Translations under genes and position numbers: made by a program
DNA from: Syntrophaceae bacterium PtaB.Bin038
GTDB taxonomy: Bacteria; Desulfobacterota; Syntrophia; Syntrophales; UBA2192
Direction: 5' to 3'
DNA length: 12,428 bases
Assembly: GCA_002067855.1 (NCBI GenBank)
Contig: MVQS01000079.1
Span: 1 to 12,428, forward strand
Shown: positions 1 through 6,440 of the stretch, piece after piece
How the letters are laid out: every line of letters starts with the position of its first letter
How positions within the stretch are numbered: the stretch's first letter is position 1
The notes under the pieces: model-generated
Told to the model about the DNA's origin: nothing
Database searches by the model: none
The model's input: the letters and a program-made list of their open reading frames with translations, nothing else

Positions 1-88
1 CGTGAAGACGCACATCTACAACATCTTCAAGAAGATCAACGTCCCCAACCGCCTCCAGGCCGCCCTCTGGGCCGCCAAGAATCTGTAG
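1..88 (+). CDS. LuxR-family HTH regulator, C-terminal fragment
   Basis: Only the last 28 codons lie in the window, in the frame beginning at base 2 and ending with TAG at 86-88. The translation contains VKTHIYNIFKKINVPNRLQA, which fits the recognition helix and following helix of a LuxR/GerE-type winged DNA-binding domain (family pattern V..H...I..K..V..R..A). Such a domain normally sits at the extreme C-terminus, as here, after a receiver, PAS or ligand-binding domain that lies outside the window. The gene therefore probably encodes a transcription factor whose signal input cannot be seen. No clear intrinsic terminator follows; a weak CTCCC/GGGAG hairpin at about 119-133 lacks a T tract. Confidence 0.85.
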   Translation, partial: VKTHIYNIFKKINVPNRLQAALWAAKNL

Positions 89-170
89 TCCCTGTTCAGC
101 CTCCTTTCCTTGGTGTCCTCTCCCTTCACGGGAGTGGCTTATCCCCTTCCACGAACAGTCTTTTTATAGT

Positions 171-382
171 TCTGAATTATGAGTGTTGAGTTTTGAATTC
201 GGGAAGCAATGCTACAGCTTTTTCAATCGTCATTCAGGAATATTCTTGCTCGTTATAGCGAGCGGCATGACGCAATCTCCATTTTATACCTCGGATTGCT
301 CCGTCGCTGACTCGCAATGACCCATGAAAAGGCGGCGGCCCATTCCCTCAACTCATCATTCATAACTCATAACTCAAAACTC
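171..382. repeat. Inverted AACTC-rich dispersed repeat arms
   Basis: Two AACTC/GAGTT-rich segments in opposite orientation bracket the middle of the spacer between the luxR fragment and ycaO. The left arm (171-200) reads GAGTT-type on the plus strand. The right arm (350-382) carries the repeated unit CATAACTCATAACTCAAAAC. The complement of 180-198 matches 7923-7941 exactly over 19 nt, so this is a dispersed family rather than local low complexity. No ORF lies between the arms, which argues for a decayed non-autonomous (MITE- or REP-like) element rather than an insertion sequence. Confidence 0.6.
258..321. repeat. REP-like imperfect palindrome
   Basis: The left arm (258-280) reads GCGAGCGGCATGACGCAATC and the right arm (293-321) contains GGATTGC...CGCAATGAC. 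They form a degenerate inverted repeat around CAATC/GATTG. This resembles the intergenic REP-type repeat with core GCGAGCGAAGCGAAGCAA, a better-preserved arm of which lies at 7893-7918. It sits inside the AACTC-rich arms at 171-382. Function is unknown; such repeats often end up as transcribed hairpins between genes. Confidence 0.5.
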
Positions 383-405
383 CTTACCCCGGCCCCTGTT
401 TTCTA

Positions 406-435
406 TTGACTTTCACCTCCGAAATGTCGTTCATT
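406..435 (+). promoter_or_regulatory. Possible sigma-70-like promoter for ycaO operon
   Basis: TTGACT at 406-411 is a good -35 match. TTCATT at 430-435, 18 nt downstream, is only a weak -10. It lies about 30 bases before the ycaO start, just downstream of the repeats, and nothing better is visible in the spacer. Confidence 0.3.
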
Positions 436-463
436 ACGGCAGTTTCAGAAGGCAGGAGGGGTG

Positions 464-1669
464 ATGGCTCCGATCACGTTCAAGAGCTGCCCGAAGGTTT
501 ACATCCATGAGACGCACCGGTCCAAGCCGCCGGGCGACACCCTGCGCTTCGTCGAGGGCATGCGGGATCTGCTCGGGATGCAGGACTTCCGCGATGCGAC
601 CTCCCTGGACCGTCTCGGCATCCCCGTGTTCACCTGCTGGCGCACGAGGCCCGACGATTCCAGGACCTTCCACACCGGCAAGGGGGTCTCGGCCATCCAG
701 GCCCAGGTCTCCCTCACGCTCGAGTCGATCGAGCGCTTCTCCTCGGAGTTTCGCGAGGAGTGGGCCGACCGGCTCATCGTCGGCAGCTACAACGCCCTTC
801 GCGCGGCGCGCAACACCCTCGACCCCGCGACGCTCATCCTCTCCCAGTTCAGCGATTACACACCGGACGCCGAGCTGCACTGGGTGGCGGGCTACGACAT
901 CGCCCGCTGCGAGGAAATCCTCGTGCCCGCGAAGGAGGTCTACCATCCCTTCCACCGCGACGAGGGGCTCCTCTACGGCTCCCACACCAACGGCCTCGCC
1001 TCGGGAAACACCCTCGAGGAGGCCGTCTTCCACGCCCTGACGGAGATCGTAGAACGCGACGCCTGGAGCATCGCCAAGTACAACCGCGATTACGGCGAGC
1101 CGGTTCTGATCGAGGATACGCCCGAGAACCGCTTCCTGATCGACATCGTCCGCAGGTTCGAGGCGGCGGGGATCGAAATCATCGCCCGGGACATCACCTC
1201 CGACGTCGGGATCCCCGTTGTGGCGGCCTTCTCGAAGGACCTGCGCCGCGGAGACACGCTTCCCGTCGAGGGGTTCGGCGCCCACACGGACCCCAGGGTC
1301 GCCATGGGCCGGGCGCTCATGGAGATGGCGACGACAAGGGCCCTGCACCTCGTCAAGAACGGGCCCGACGCGCTGCGGGACACAAGCCCCCTGTACCTGA
1401 CCCACGACGAGGCGATCGACGACCCGCGCTTTTCCGTCCGCAGCGTGAAGCGGCTCTCGGAGATGGAGATCGGATACAGCAGCGACATCACCGAGGACCT
1501 GAAGGCCTGCGTTGCCAGGCTGCAGCAGCGCGGCCTTGACAGGGTCATCGCCGTGGATCTGACGAGGCCCGAAACGGGCGTCCCCGCCGTGAGGGTCGTC
1601 GTCCCCGGCATGGACGCCTACTGCTACGACCGGACCCGCAAGGGCGACCGCCTCTACGGCGAGATGTGA
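464..1669 (+). CDS. YcaO-domain ATP-dependent cyclodehydratase/thioamidation-type enzyme
   Basis: A 401-residue protein that reads as a full-length YcaO domain. YcaO enzymes use ATP to activate a peptide backbone amide, giving azolines or, with a sulfur source, thioamides. Visible signatures are S83-xxx-E87-xx-E90-R91 and N182-T183-L184-E185-E186 ... E194-xx-E197-R198-D199, the acidic Mg-ATP-binding segments of the family. The C-terminus ends shortly after a VVPGMDAYCYD segment, with no proline-rich PxPxP tail of the azoline-forming RiPP enzymes. ATG 464 is preferred over GTG 461 because AGGAGG at 454-459 would be too close to the GTG. The next gene starts 12 nt downstream. No precursor peptide, TfuA, E1-like or radical SAM partner is in the window, so the substrate is unknown. 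The fold call is firm; the reaction is inference. Confidence 0.88.
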   Translation: MAPITFKSCPKVYIHETHRSKPPGDTLRFVEGMRDLLGMQDFRDATSLDRLGIPVFTCWRTRPDDSRTFHTGKGVSAIQAQVSLTLESIERFSSEFREEWADRLIVGSYNALRAARNTLDPATLILSQFSDYTPDAELHWVAGYDIARCEEILVPAKEVYHPFHRDEGLLYGSHTNGLASGNTLEEAVFHALTEIVERDAWSIAKYNRDYGEPVLIEDTPENRFLIDIVRRFEAAGIEIIARDITSDVGIPVVAAFSKDLRRGDTLPVEGFGAHTDPRVAMGRALMEMATTRALHLVKNGPDALRDTSPLYLTHDEAIDDPRFSVRSVKRLSEMEIGYSSDITEDLKACVARLQQRGLDRVIAVDLTRPETGVPAVRVVVPGMDAYCYDRTRKGDRLYGEM

Positions 1670-1681
1670 GGGGGTGCACGG

Positions 1682-2041
1682 ATGCTGAGCGAAAAAGAGG
1701 TCTGCGACCGGGCCGAGTACTGCTACCTGATCTGCCTGCAGCTCAACTGGATGCTTGCCAACGAATCGATCCCGCCCGAGAAGTACCTCGAGCAGATCCG
1801 CAAGTCCTCCCTCGGTCTCGCCGATGACGACTTCATCGTGATGAGCATCGAGGAGGGCCTCAAGGCAGGCCTCGAGGACTGCGGCGTCAACAACCTCATC
1901 CTGATGTACGAGTCCTTCGTGCACGCCTTCTGCGAGGTGATGCAAACCGACATCGAGGACCTCCGGGACAGCCTTCCCCGCGAAACCCTCGTGAAGCTCG
2001 CTTCCGAGATGGGAGTGGAGCTGGGCACAATACCCCCATGA
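1682..2041 (+). CDS. Unrecognised 119-aa acidic helical protein in ycaO operon
   Basis: The family is not recognised. The 119-residue product is acidic, looks almost wholly alpha-helical, and has five cysteines at about positions 8, 14, 18, 67 and 84. The first three lie in one helix (C8, C14, C18) in a hydrophobic context rich in Tyr, Leu and Ile. There is no signal peptide or membrane segment. GAGGGGG about 7 nt upstream of ATG 1682 is a strong ribosome-binding site. The gene starts 12 nt after ycaO and its stop overlaps the polX start (ATGA at 2038-2041), so it is surely co-expressed and possibly translationally coupled with both. It could be a YcaO partner or substrate adaptor, but that is inferred from position alone. 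Confidence 0.85.
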   Translation: MLSEKEVCDRAEYCYLICLQLNWMLANESIPPEKYLEQIRKSSLGLADDDFIVMSIEEGLKAGLEDCGVNNLILMYESFVHAFCEVMQTDIEDLRDSLPRETLVKLASEMGVELGTIPP

Positions 2042-3768
2042 CCGGTTCGATCACCCCCAAAGACGTCATCCGCATCCTCGAAGAGATCGGCGTGCTCCTC
2101 GAGCTCAAGGGCGAGTCGCCCTTCAAGTCCCTTGCCTACACCAACGCGGCAAGGCGCCTGGAGACCCTCGACGAGGACCTCGAAGAGCTGGTGAGGCGCG
2201 GGGATCTCAAATCCGTAAAGGGCATCGGCGACGCCCTCAACAGGAAGATCACCGAGCTGGTCACCACCGGCCGCCTCGAGTACTACGAGACGCTCAGGGC
2301 CTCTGTCCCGCCGGGCCACCTGGAGATGCTGCGCATCCCCGGCCTGGGACCCAGGAAGATCCGCACCCTGCACGAAAAGCTCGACATCTCGACCCTGGGC
2401 GAGCTGGAATACGCCTGCCTGGAGAACCGCCTCGTCGAGCTGCCCGGTTTCGGGACCCGAACCCAGCAGAAGATCCTGACGGGAATCGAACACCTGAAGC
2501 GCTACCGGGAGCGCCGCCTCTGCAGCGAGGCCCTCGAGGCCGCGGAACCCCTGCTGGCAAAGCTCCGGGGCCGCGCAGGAGTCGTCGCGGCAAGCCTCGC
2601 AGGCTCCCTGAGGCGCGGCAACGAGACCGTCAAGGACATCGACCTGGTCGCCGCCTCTGACGATCCGGAGGCCCTCTCGCAGTGGTTCGCGTCCCTTCCC
2701 GACGCGGAGAGCGTCATCGCCCGGGGCTCCACGAAGGTGAGCGTATTCCTCAAGGCCGGGATCAACGCCGATCTGCGGATCGTCACCCCGCGGGAGTACC
2801 CTTTCGCCCTTCACCACTTCACGGGCAGCAAGGAGCACAACGTGGCCATGCGGGGCCGCGCCAAGCAGCTGGGCATCAAGATGAACGAGTACGGCCTGTT
2901 CCGGGACGAGGCGCTTCTGCCCTGCGGAAGCGAAGAGGACGTCTTCGCGGCCCTGGGGCTTGCCTGGGTGCCGCCCGAGCTGCGCGAGAACACGGGCGAG
3001 ATCGAGGCCGCCGAGACGGGGGTGATGCCGGCGCTCGTGCAGATGAAGGACATCCGCGGGATCTTCCACATCCACACGACGGCAAGCGACGGCTCCAGCA
3101 CGCTCGAGGCGGTCGTGGAGGCCGCGAAGAAGATGGGCCTGGAATACATCGGCATCACCGATCACAGCGAGTCTGCGTTCTACGCCGGCGGCCTGACCCC
3201 CGAGGACGTGCGAACGCAGCACCGGGCCATCGACGCGTTGAACCGCAAGGACCCCGCCTTCCGCATCTTCAAGGGCATCGAGGCCGACATCCTGCCCGAC
3301 GGAAGGCTCGACTACGACGATGCGACGCTTGCGTCCTTCGATTTCGTGATCGCCGCCGTTCATTCCCATTTCGGGATGAACGAGGACGAGATGACGGAGC
3401 GCATCATCCGGGCCCTGGCGAACCGCCGCACCACGATCCTCGCCCACCCCACGGGGCGCCTCCTGCTTGCGCGCGAGCCCTACGCGCTGGACCTCGAGCG
3501 CGTCATCGACGCCGCGGCGGAGCACGGCAAGGTGATCGAACTCAACGCCAACCCCCACCGCCTGGATCTGGACTGGCGGCACTGCAAGTACGCAAAGCGC
3601 CAGGGCGTGCGGATCGCCGTCAACCCCGACGCGCATCACACGGACGGGTTGGCGGACATGAAGTACGGGCTGAACATCGCACGGAAAGGCTGGCTCGAGG
3701 CGAGGGACATCGTCAACTGCATGGGACTCGAGGAGATGACGGCGTTTCTCGCAAGAAGCAAGCAATAG
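2038..3768 (+). CDS. polX: DNA polymerase X with PHP exonuclease domain (PolX)
   Basis: A 576-residue bacterial-type family X DNA polymerase, the usual length for this architecture. The N-terminal helix-hairpin-helix region (about 1-160) contains KGIGDAL and IPGLGPRK. The nucleotidyltransferase core follows, with G189-S190-L-R-R-G and metal-binding D200-I-D202 and D245. The C-terminal PHP domain (about 340-576) keeps its metal ligands: H344-I-H346, D351, D375-H376, E415, H442-S-H444, H470, and D531-A-H533. Known members fill short gaps in base-excision repair and carry 3'-5' exonuclease and AP-endonuclease activity in the PHP domain. All expected ligands are present, so both activities are likely intact. 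The start overlaps the previous stop as ATGA. No obvious reason links it to YcaO. No terminator is visible in the 51-nt convergent gap after it. Confidence 0.96.
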   Translation: MTGSITPKDVIRILEEIGVLLELKGESPFKSLAYTNAARRLETLDEDLEELVRRGDLKSVKGIGDALNRKITELVTTGRLEYYETLRASVPPGHLEMLRIPGLGPRKIRTLHEKLDISTLGELEYACLENRLVELPGFGTRTQQKILTGIEHLKRYRERRLCSEALEAAEPLLAKLRGRAGVVAASLAGSLRRGNETVKDIDLVAASDDPEALSQWFASLPDAESVIARGSTKVSVFLKAGINADLRIVTPREYPFALHHFTGSKEHNVAMRGRAKQLGIKMNEYGLFRDEALLPCGSEEDVFAALGLAWVPPELRENTGEIEAAETGVMPALVQMKDIRGIFHIHTTASDGSSTLEAVVEAAKKMGLEYIGITDHSESAFYAGGLTPEDVRTQHRAIDALNRKDPAFRIFKGIEADILPDGRLDYDDATLASFDFVIAAVHSHFGMNEDEMTERIIRALANRRTTILAHPTGRLLLAREPYALDLERVIDAAAEHGKVIELNANPHRLDLDWRHCKYAKRQGVRIAVNPDAHHTDGLADMKYGLNIARKGWLEARDIVNCMGLEEMTAFLARSKQ

Positions 3769-3819
3769 AGCAGCGGACGGGCCCCTTGCTTCTTCTTGAC
3801 GGGATAGACCCAACAGGCC

Positions 3820-4308
3820 TTATTTCAAGGACCTTGCAAAGACGATCCCGAGGATCAGCCAGAGGGGGATGGAGATGATCAGGGCCCAGGTGATGCCCTG
3901 GAGGTGACGCAGCCTCATCTTGAGGCTCTTCTCGAGGATCGCCTTGTCGATCTTGTGCTTGATCTCCTCGATCTTGAAGGGCTTGGAGATATAATCCTGG
4001 GCACCGCGCCGGATGGCCTCCACGGCCGAGTCGATGGAGGGGTAGCCCGTGATCATGATGAAGGCCGCGTCCGGGTCGGCGTGCCGCACCTCCTGCAGGA
4101 ACTCCAGCCCGTTCATCTCGGGCATCATGAGATCGGACAGGATGATGTCGAAGCGCTTCGTTTTGCACAGTTCGATGGCCGTGCGCGGGTTGTCCGTCGT
4201 CTCCACGTCGAAATTGAAGGCGTTCATGTAGCCGCCGAGGACCTGGAGCACGCTCGGGTCGTCATCGAGGACGAGCGCTCTTCTTTTCCTTCTTCCGTTC
4301 CAACCCAT
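3820..4308 (-). CDS. Single-domain response regulator with C-terminal membrane helix
   Basis: This 162-residue protein has a complete receiver domain (about 10-125): acidic D15-D16-D17, phosphoacceptor D59 in LSDLMMPEMNG, T87 in ITGY, and K109-P110 in SKPF. There is no DNA-binding, diguanylate cyclase, phosphodiesterase or ATPase output domain. A basic amphipathic linker (about 112-137) leads into one hydrophobic helix (about 139-158), ending ARSLK. The receiver would thus be tail-anchored in the inner membrane facing the cytoplasm. Most stand-alone receivers (CheY, Spo0F) are soluble, so this layout is unusual. No histidine kinase is adjacent. The ATG lacks a clear ribosome-binding site, but no other in-frame start occurs before residue 28, which lies inside the receiver. 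It faces polX tail to tail, 51 nt apart. Confidence 0.9.
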   Translation of the reverse strand: MGWNGRRKRRALVLDDDPSVLQVLGGYMNAFNFDVETTDNPRTAIELCKTKRFDIILSDLMMPEMNGLEFLQEVRHADPDAAFIMITGYPSIDSAVEAIRRGAQDYISKPFKIEEIKHKIDKAILEKSLKMRLRHLQGITWALIISIPLWLILGIVFARSLK

Positions 4309-4488
4309 GACACCGGGTCTTCATGCAAAAAGCATACGAAACATGGTCGGCAGCCGAATCAGATTTTCTCCCTTCATAGCAGATACTTACGAAACAGGCG
4401 GTCGTTGCGGGCAACAAAAAGTGTAGGGAAATCCGATCCGGGTGACGGTAGACCGACGCTTTTGCCTTCCCGTCCGGCGTCGATATCG

Positions 4489-4908
4489 TCACAGGAAAGG
4501 ATTTTCGATTTCTATTCCTTCAACGACCTGGCCATGGTTCAGGTCTTCGGACAGGATCCTGTCGGCACCGGCAAATGACGCCGACGCAATGATGAGGGCA
4601 TCCCAGAAGGAAAGCTGGTTTCTCTCACCGATTTCAGACGCAAGCAGAACCGTTGAGGCATCGTTTGGGGCCACCTGCCAGGCAAGGTAGTTTTTTATGA
4701 CGCCGCGTGCCGAGGCCGGCGTCATTGGAGTGGAGATTTTCCGCGTGACATTGACGTAGAATTCCTGGAGCACCTGCACGCTGATAATGCCGCTTTCCTT
4801 CTCCCACAGATCGGACAAAATCGATACCGCCCGATCATGCTTCAATCCGGCATCCAGGTCGTGTGCGTAGATCAGCACGTTCGTGTCAACGAAGACCCGT
4901 TCTGTCAT
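4489..4908 (-). CDS. vapC: PIN-domain ribonuclease toxin (VapC-like)
   Basis: A 139-residue PIN-domain protein; these toxins are Mg-dependent RNases that usually cleave tRNA or rRNA. The four acidic active-site residues are visible: D8 in FVDTNVLIYA, E49 in VLQEFY, D103 in FWDALIIA and D122 in LSEDL, so it appears catalytically intact. ATG 4908 is preferred over ATG 4917 because GAGGG ends 9 nt before the former but abuts the latter. The toxin start overlaps the antitoxin end by 23 nt in another frame, typical of translational coupling in toxin-antitoxin operons. No terminator is seen after it; 180 nt separate it from the response regulator. Confidence 0.93.
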   Translation of the reverse strand: MTERVFVDTNVLIYAHDLDAGLKHDRAVSILSDLWEKESGIISVQVLQEFYVNVTRKISTPMTPASARGVIKNYLAWQVAPNDASTVLLASEIGERNQLSFWDALIIASASFAGADRILSEDLNHGQVVEGIEIENPFL

Positions 4909-5134
4909 GCAAATCATCCCTCGCGGTGGGTTTCTTGCCCCCCAGATGGTAACCCTTCTTGAGGGTTGCGAGAGCCCGCCGCTTTGCCATATCGTATTGT
5001 TCTCGATCCTGCACCAGCTTCTCGAGTTCCATGCCCAGGAGCTTGCTGACGGACATGGACTTGCGGACTGAGAGCTGCCGCGCCCGCCGGATCAGATCCT
5101 TGTCAAGGCTCAGGGTGATGTTCTGCTTGGCCAT
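4886..5134 (-). CDS. vapB: Ribbon-helix-helix antitoxin (VapB-like)
   Basis: An 82-residue basic protein whose N-terminus (about 4-40, NITLSLDKDLIRRARQLS...SVSKLLGMELEKLV) has the strand-helix-helix pattern of a ribbon-helix-helix DNA-binding domain. The charged C-terminal tail (about 45-82, rich in Lys, Arg and Asp) would bind and block the PIN toxin encoded immediately downstream. In such systems the antitoxin dimerises through the ribbon, binds its own promoter and is degraded under stress to free the toxin. GAGGGG about 8 nt upstream of ATG 5134 supports the start. The exact RHH antitoxin subfamily cannot be named from the sequence alone. Confidence 0.9.
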   Translation of the reverse strand: MAKQNITLSLDKDLIRRARQLSVRKSMSVSKLLGMELEKLVQDREQYDMAKRRALATLKKGYHLGGKKPTARDDLHDRTGLR

Positions 5135-5157
5135 GTGCTGAACCCCTCACACAATCA

Positions 5158-5200
5158 TTACACGTATTTTTCGTGTATCACGCATTTCACGTGTCGTCAA
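5158..5200 (-). promoter_or_regulatory. vapBC promoter with nested CGTGT/ACACG operator repeats
   Basis: On the minus strand TTGACG (5200-5195) and TACACG (5177-5172) are spaced by 17 nt, a plausible sigma-70 promoter about 38 nt upstream of vapB. The same stretch holds an inverted repeat TACACG-N7-CGTGTA (5177-5159, minus strand), the palindrome CACGTG at 5188-5193, and further CGTG copies. Repeated short palindromes over a promoter are the usual operator form for ribbon-helix-helix antitoxins, so autoregulation by VapB(C) is likely. Confidence 0.55.
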
Positions 5201-5337
5201 GGGCAGCAATCAAGTCGGGTATGAACCCGGCAGGCGACCTGGCGGACGTCCAGGCAGGCGACAATGCGGGATCTCATGAGAGGTTACAGATGGAATATGC
5301 GTCTTTATAATATTCCCCCCCCATTTTCTCAGGTTCT

Positions 5338-6078
5338 TCAATGGATTCCTCTGACCTCGCGCACGATCCGCACCTGCTGAACGTACAGCACGAACGTCAG
5401 GCCCATCAGCAGCGCGAGCACGCCCACGTACAGTGCCAGCCGGTGCTGGATGCCGAAGATCAGGGGCTTCAGGGACGCTCTCGCGGCGCGTCGCAGTGAT
5501 TCGTCCTTCCTGATGAAGTCGGCAATCGGGGGAGATACCCTGTAATAGAACTCGACAAACAGCCGCCCCGGTTCGCCAGCCAGGAGGATGCGGTCCCTGA
5601 ACTTCTGCAGGAGGACGACCTCGGGGGCGTGGTAGCTTCCGAAGGCGGCCGTGGCGATGAAGCAGCCCCCGCCTCCCCCGCCCGCCCCCCCGCCGCCGGA
5701 TGGGGAAGGGCCGGGTGCAGGGGCCCGGGAAACCGCGTAGTTGACCGCTGCGGAGTAATCGCTTTCATGGCCGTCGCCGTCGTAGGCCGTTGCCGCAAAA
5801 TAGTAGGTGATCCCTTCCAGCAAGCCGGAAATGACGCAGCTGGTCGCGTTTCCCACATCGATGTGCGTCGTGTAGTTCCCCGGCGCCGTCCCGTAGTGGA
5901 CGCGGTATCCCGTGACGGCGGGATCCGTGCTTGCGTCCCAGGCGACGGTAACCTGTGCCGCGTGGGCAGTCGTCAGGAGGCTCAGCATGGCGACGAGCAC
6001 AAGCAGAAGGCTCGAGAGCACGATAAGGTAATATGAGCTTTTCCGGGAGTGAAGGGGGAAAGGATGAGCCTGCGACAT
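5338..6078 (-). CDS. FN3-domain CFI-box-CTERM surface protein, riboswitch-controlled
   Basis: A 246-residue envelope protein. Residues 1-40 are a basic N-terminus and a long hydrophobic segment ending TTAHA, a signal peptide or anchor. Residues 42-118 form a fibronectin type III domain (VTVAWDAS...GYRVHYG...YYFAATAYD). A Pro/Gly-rich linker (119-138) leads to C139-FIATAAFGS, the signature of the CFI-box C-terminal putative sorting domain, followed by a conserved region (KFRDRILL...EFYYRVSPP) and a membrane helix near 206-226 with a short basic tail. The start is set by GGAGG 7 nt upstream of ATG 6078; an in-frame ATG at 6174 would lie inside the riboswitch. It is probably exported and membrane-held or processed at the CFI box. 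A paralogue is at 9471-10163. The binding partner of the FN3 domain is unknown. Confidence 0.88.
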   Translation of the reverse strand: MSQAHPFPLHSRKSSYYLIVLSSLLLVLVAMLSLLTTAHAAQVTVAWDASTDPAVTGYRVHYGTAPGNYTTHIDVGNATSCVISGLLEGITYYFAATAYDGDGHESDYSAAVNYAVSRAPAPGPSPSGGGGAGGGGGGCFIATAAFGSYHAPEVVLLQKFRDRILLAGEPGRLFVEFYYRVSPPIADFIRKDESLRRAARASLKPLIFGIQHRLALYVGVLALLMGLTFVLYVQQVRIVREVRGIH

Positions 6079-6100
6079 GGCATCACCTCCGCATGCAGAT

Positions 6101-6139
6101 TCGCCCTGGCGGGCGAGCATGGGACGTGCTGCTTCGCCC
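6101..6139 (-). promoter_or_regulatory. Candidate riboswitch expression platform (competing hairpins)
   Basis: In the mRNA, GGGCGA (6139-6134), TCGCCC (6116-6111) and GGGCGA (6106-6101) occur in order. The middle segment can pair with either neighbour: upstream as part of a bulged stem GGGCGAAGCA/TGCTCGCCC, or downstream as a perfect 6-bp hairpin with loop GCCA. The two are mutually exclusive. No T tract follows, and the Shine-Dalgarno begins 10 nt after the last segment, so control of translation is more likely than termination. Confidence 0.5.
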
Positions 6140-6232
6140 CGGCAGCCCTGCCGCCCTATCCCTCGCTGTATCAAGGACTTAGGCCAGCGGCTTTGCGCCC
6201 CACCCTTTCGGTGTGGGTTGCCTTTTTCAGGG
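6135..6232 (-). ncRNA. Cyclic-di-GMP-I riboswitch aptamer (GEMM)
   Basis: Read on the minus strand, the leader of the FN3/CFI-box gene has the GEMM-I elements in order: GGCAACCC with a stem capped by a GAAA tetraloop (ACACCGAAAGGGTGGGG), then GCGCAAAGCC, then GGCCTAAG, then a second arm ending in GGCAG-GG-CTGCC (6152-6141). These correspond to the GAAA tetraloop hairpin, the conserved CGCAAAGC strand and the G/C-rich receptor hairpin of class I c-di-GMP riboswitches, which bind the second messenger and control motility, adhesion and surface genes. The 5' and 3' limits are approximate. The aptamer ends about 57 nt before the start codon. Confidence 0.88.
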
Positions 6233-6247
6233 TTCTATCCGCTCATA

Positions 6248-6274
6248 CTATCGACCGCGGCGGTTTTTTCTTTA
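6248..6274 (-). promoter_or_regulatory. FliA/sigma-28-like promoter upstream of riboswitch
   Basis: On the minus strand TAAAGAAA (6274-6267), an 11-nt spacer and GTCGATAG (6255-6248) match the flagellar sigma-28 consensus TAAAGTTT-N11-GCCGATAA in 5 of 8 and 6 of 8 positions, with the exact spacing. The implied transcription start, a few bases after 6248, lies just ahead of the GEMM aptamer. Confidence 0.5.
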
Positions 6275-6440
6275 AAGGAATCATCCATGCCCCCGATGAA
6301 GCCGAATCCAAGCATCACGAGGCCCCGAACCCCGGCCGGTTACGGGGGCTCGCGATGACCCTCCATTCAGTTCTCCAGGAGCACCACAAAGTGCACGGCA
6401 ATCTCATGCAGACTGCGAGATCGCCCCGCCGCACTCGGGG

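Noticed and set aside
434..1945. 503-codon minus-strand open frame opposite ycaO
   Set aside because: It is the complement of a well-conserved YcaO gene and has no recognisable domain, and no ribosome-binding site stands out at its start.
1723..3813. 696-codon open frame on the minus strand, antisense to polX
   Set aside because: It runs opposite the clearly coding polX, whose catalytic residues are all conserved. Its translation is low-complexity in Val, Gly, Asp, Arg and His, typical of the complement of GC-rich genes.
5229..5265. Direct repeat GGCAGGCGAC and palindromic CCTGG...CCAGG upstream of vapBC
   Set aside because: Too short and isolated to support a site, and outside the vapBC promoter.
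6380..6425. Minus-strand frame reading HEIAVHFVVLLEN then stop, downstream of the AbrB remnant
   Set aside because: It might be the tail of a lost toxin, but the fragment is too short and matches no PIN or MazF motif I can name.
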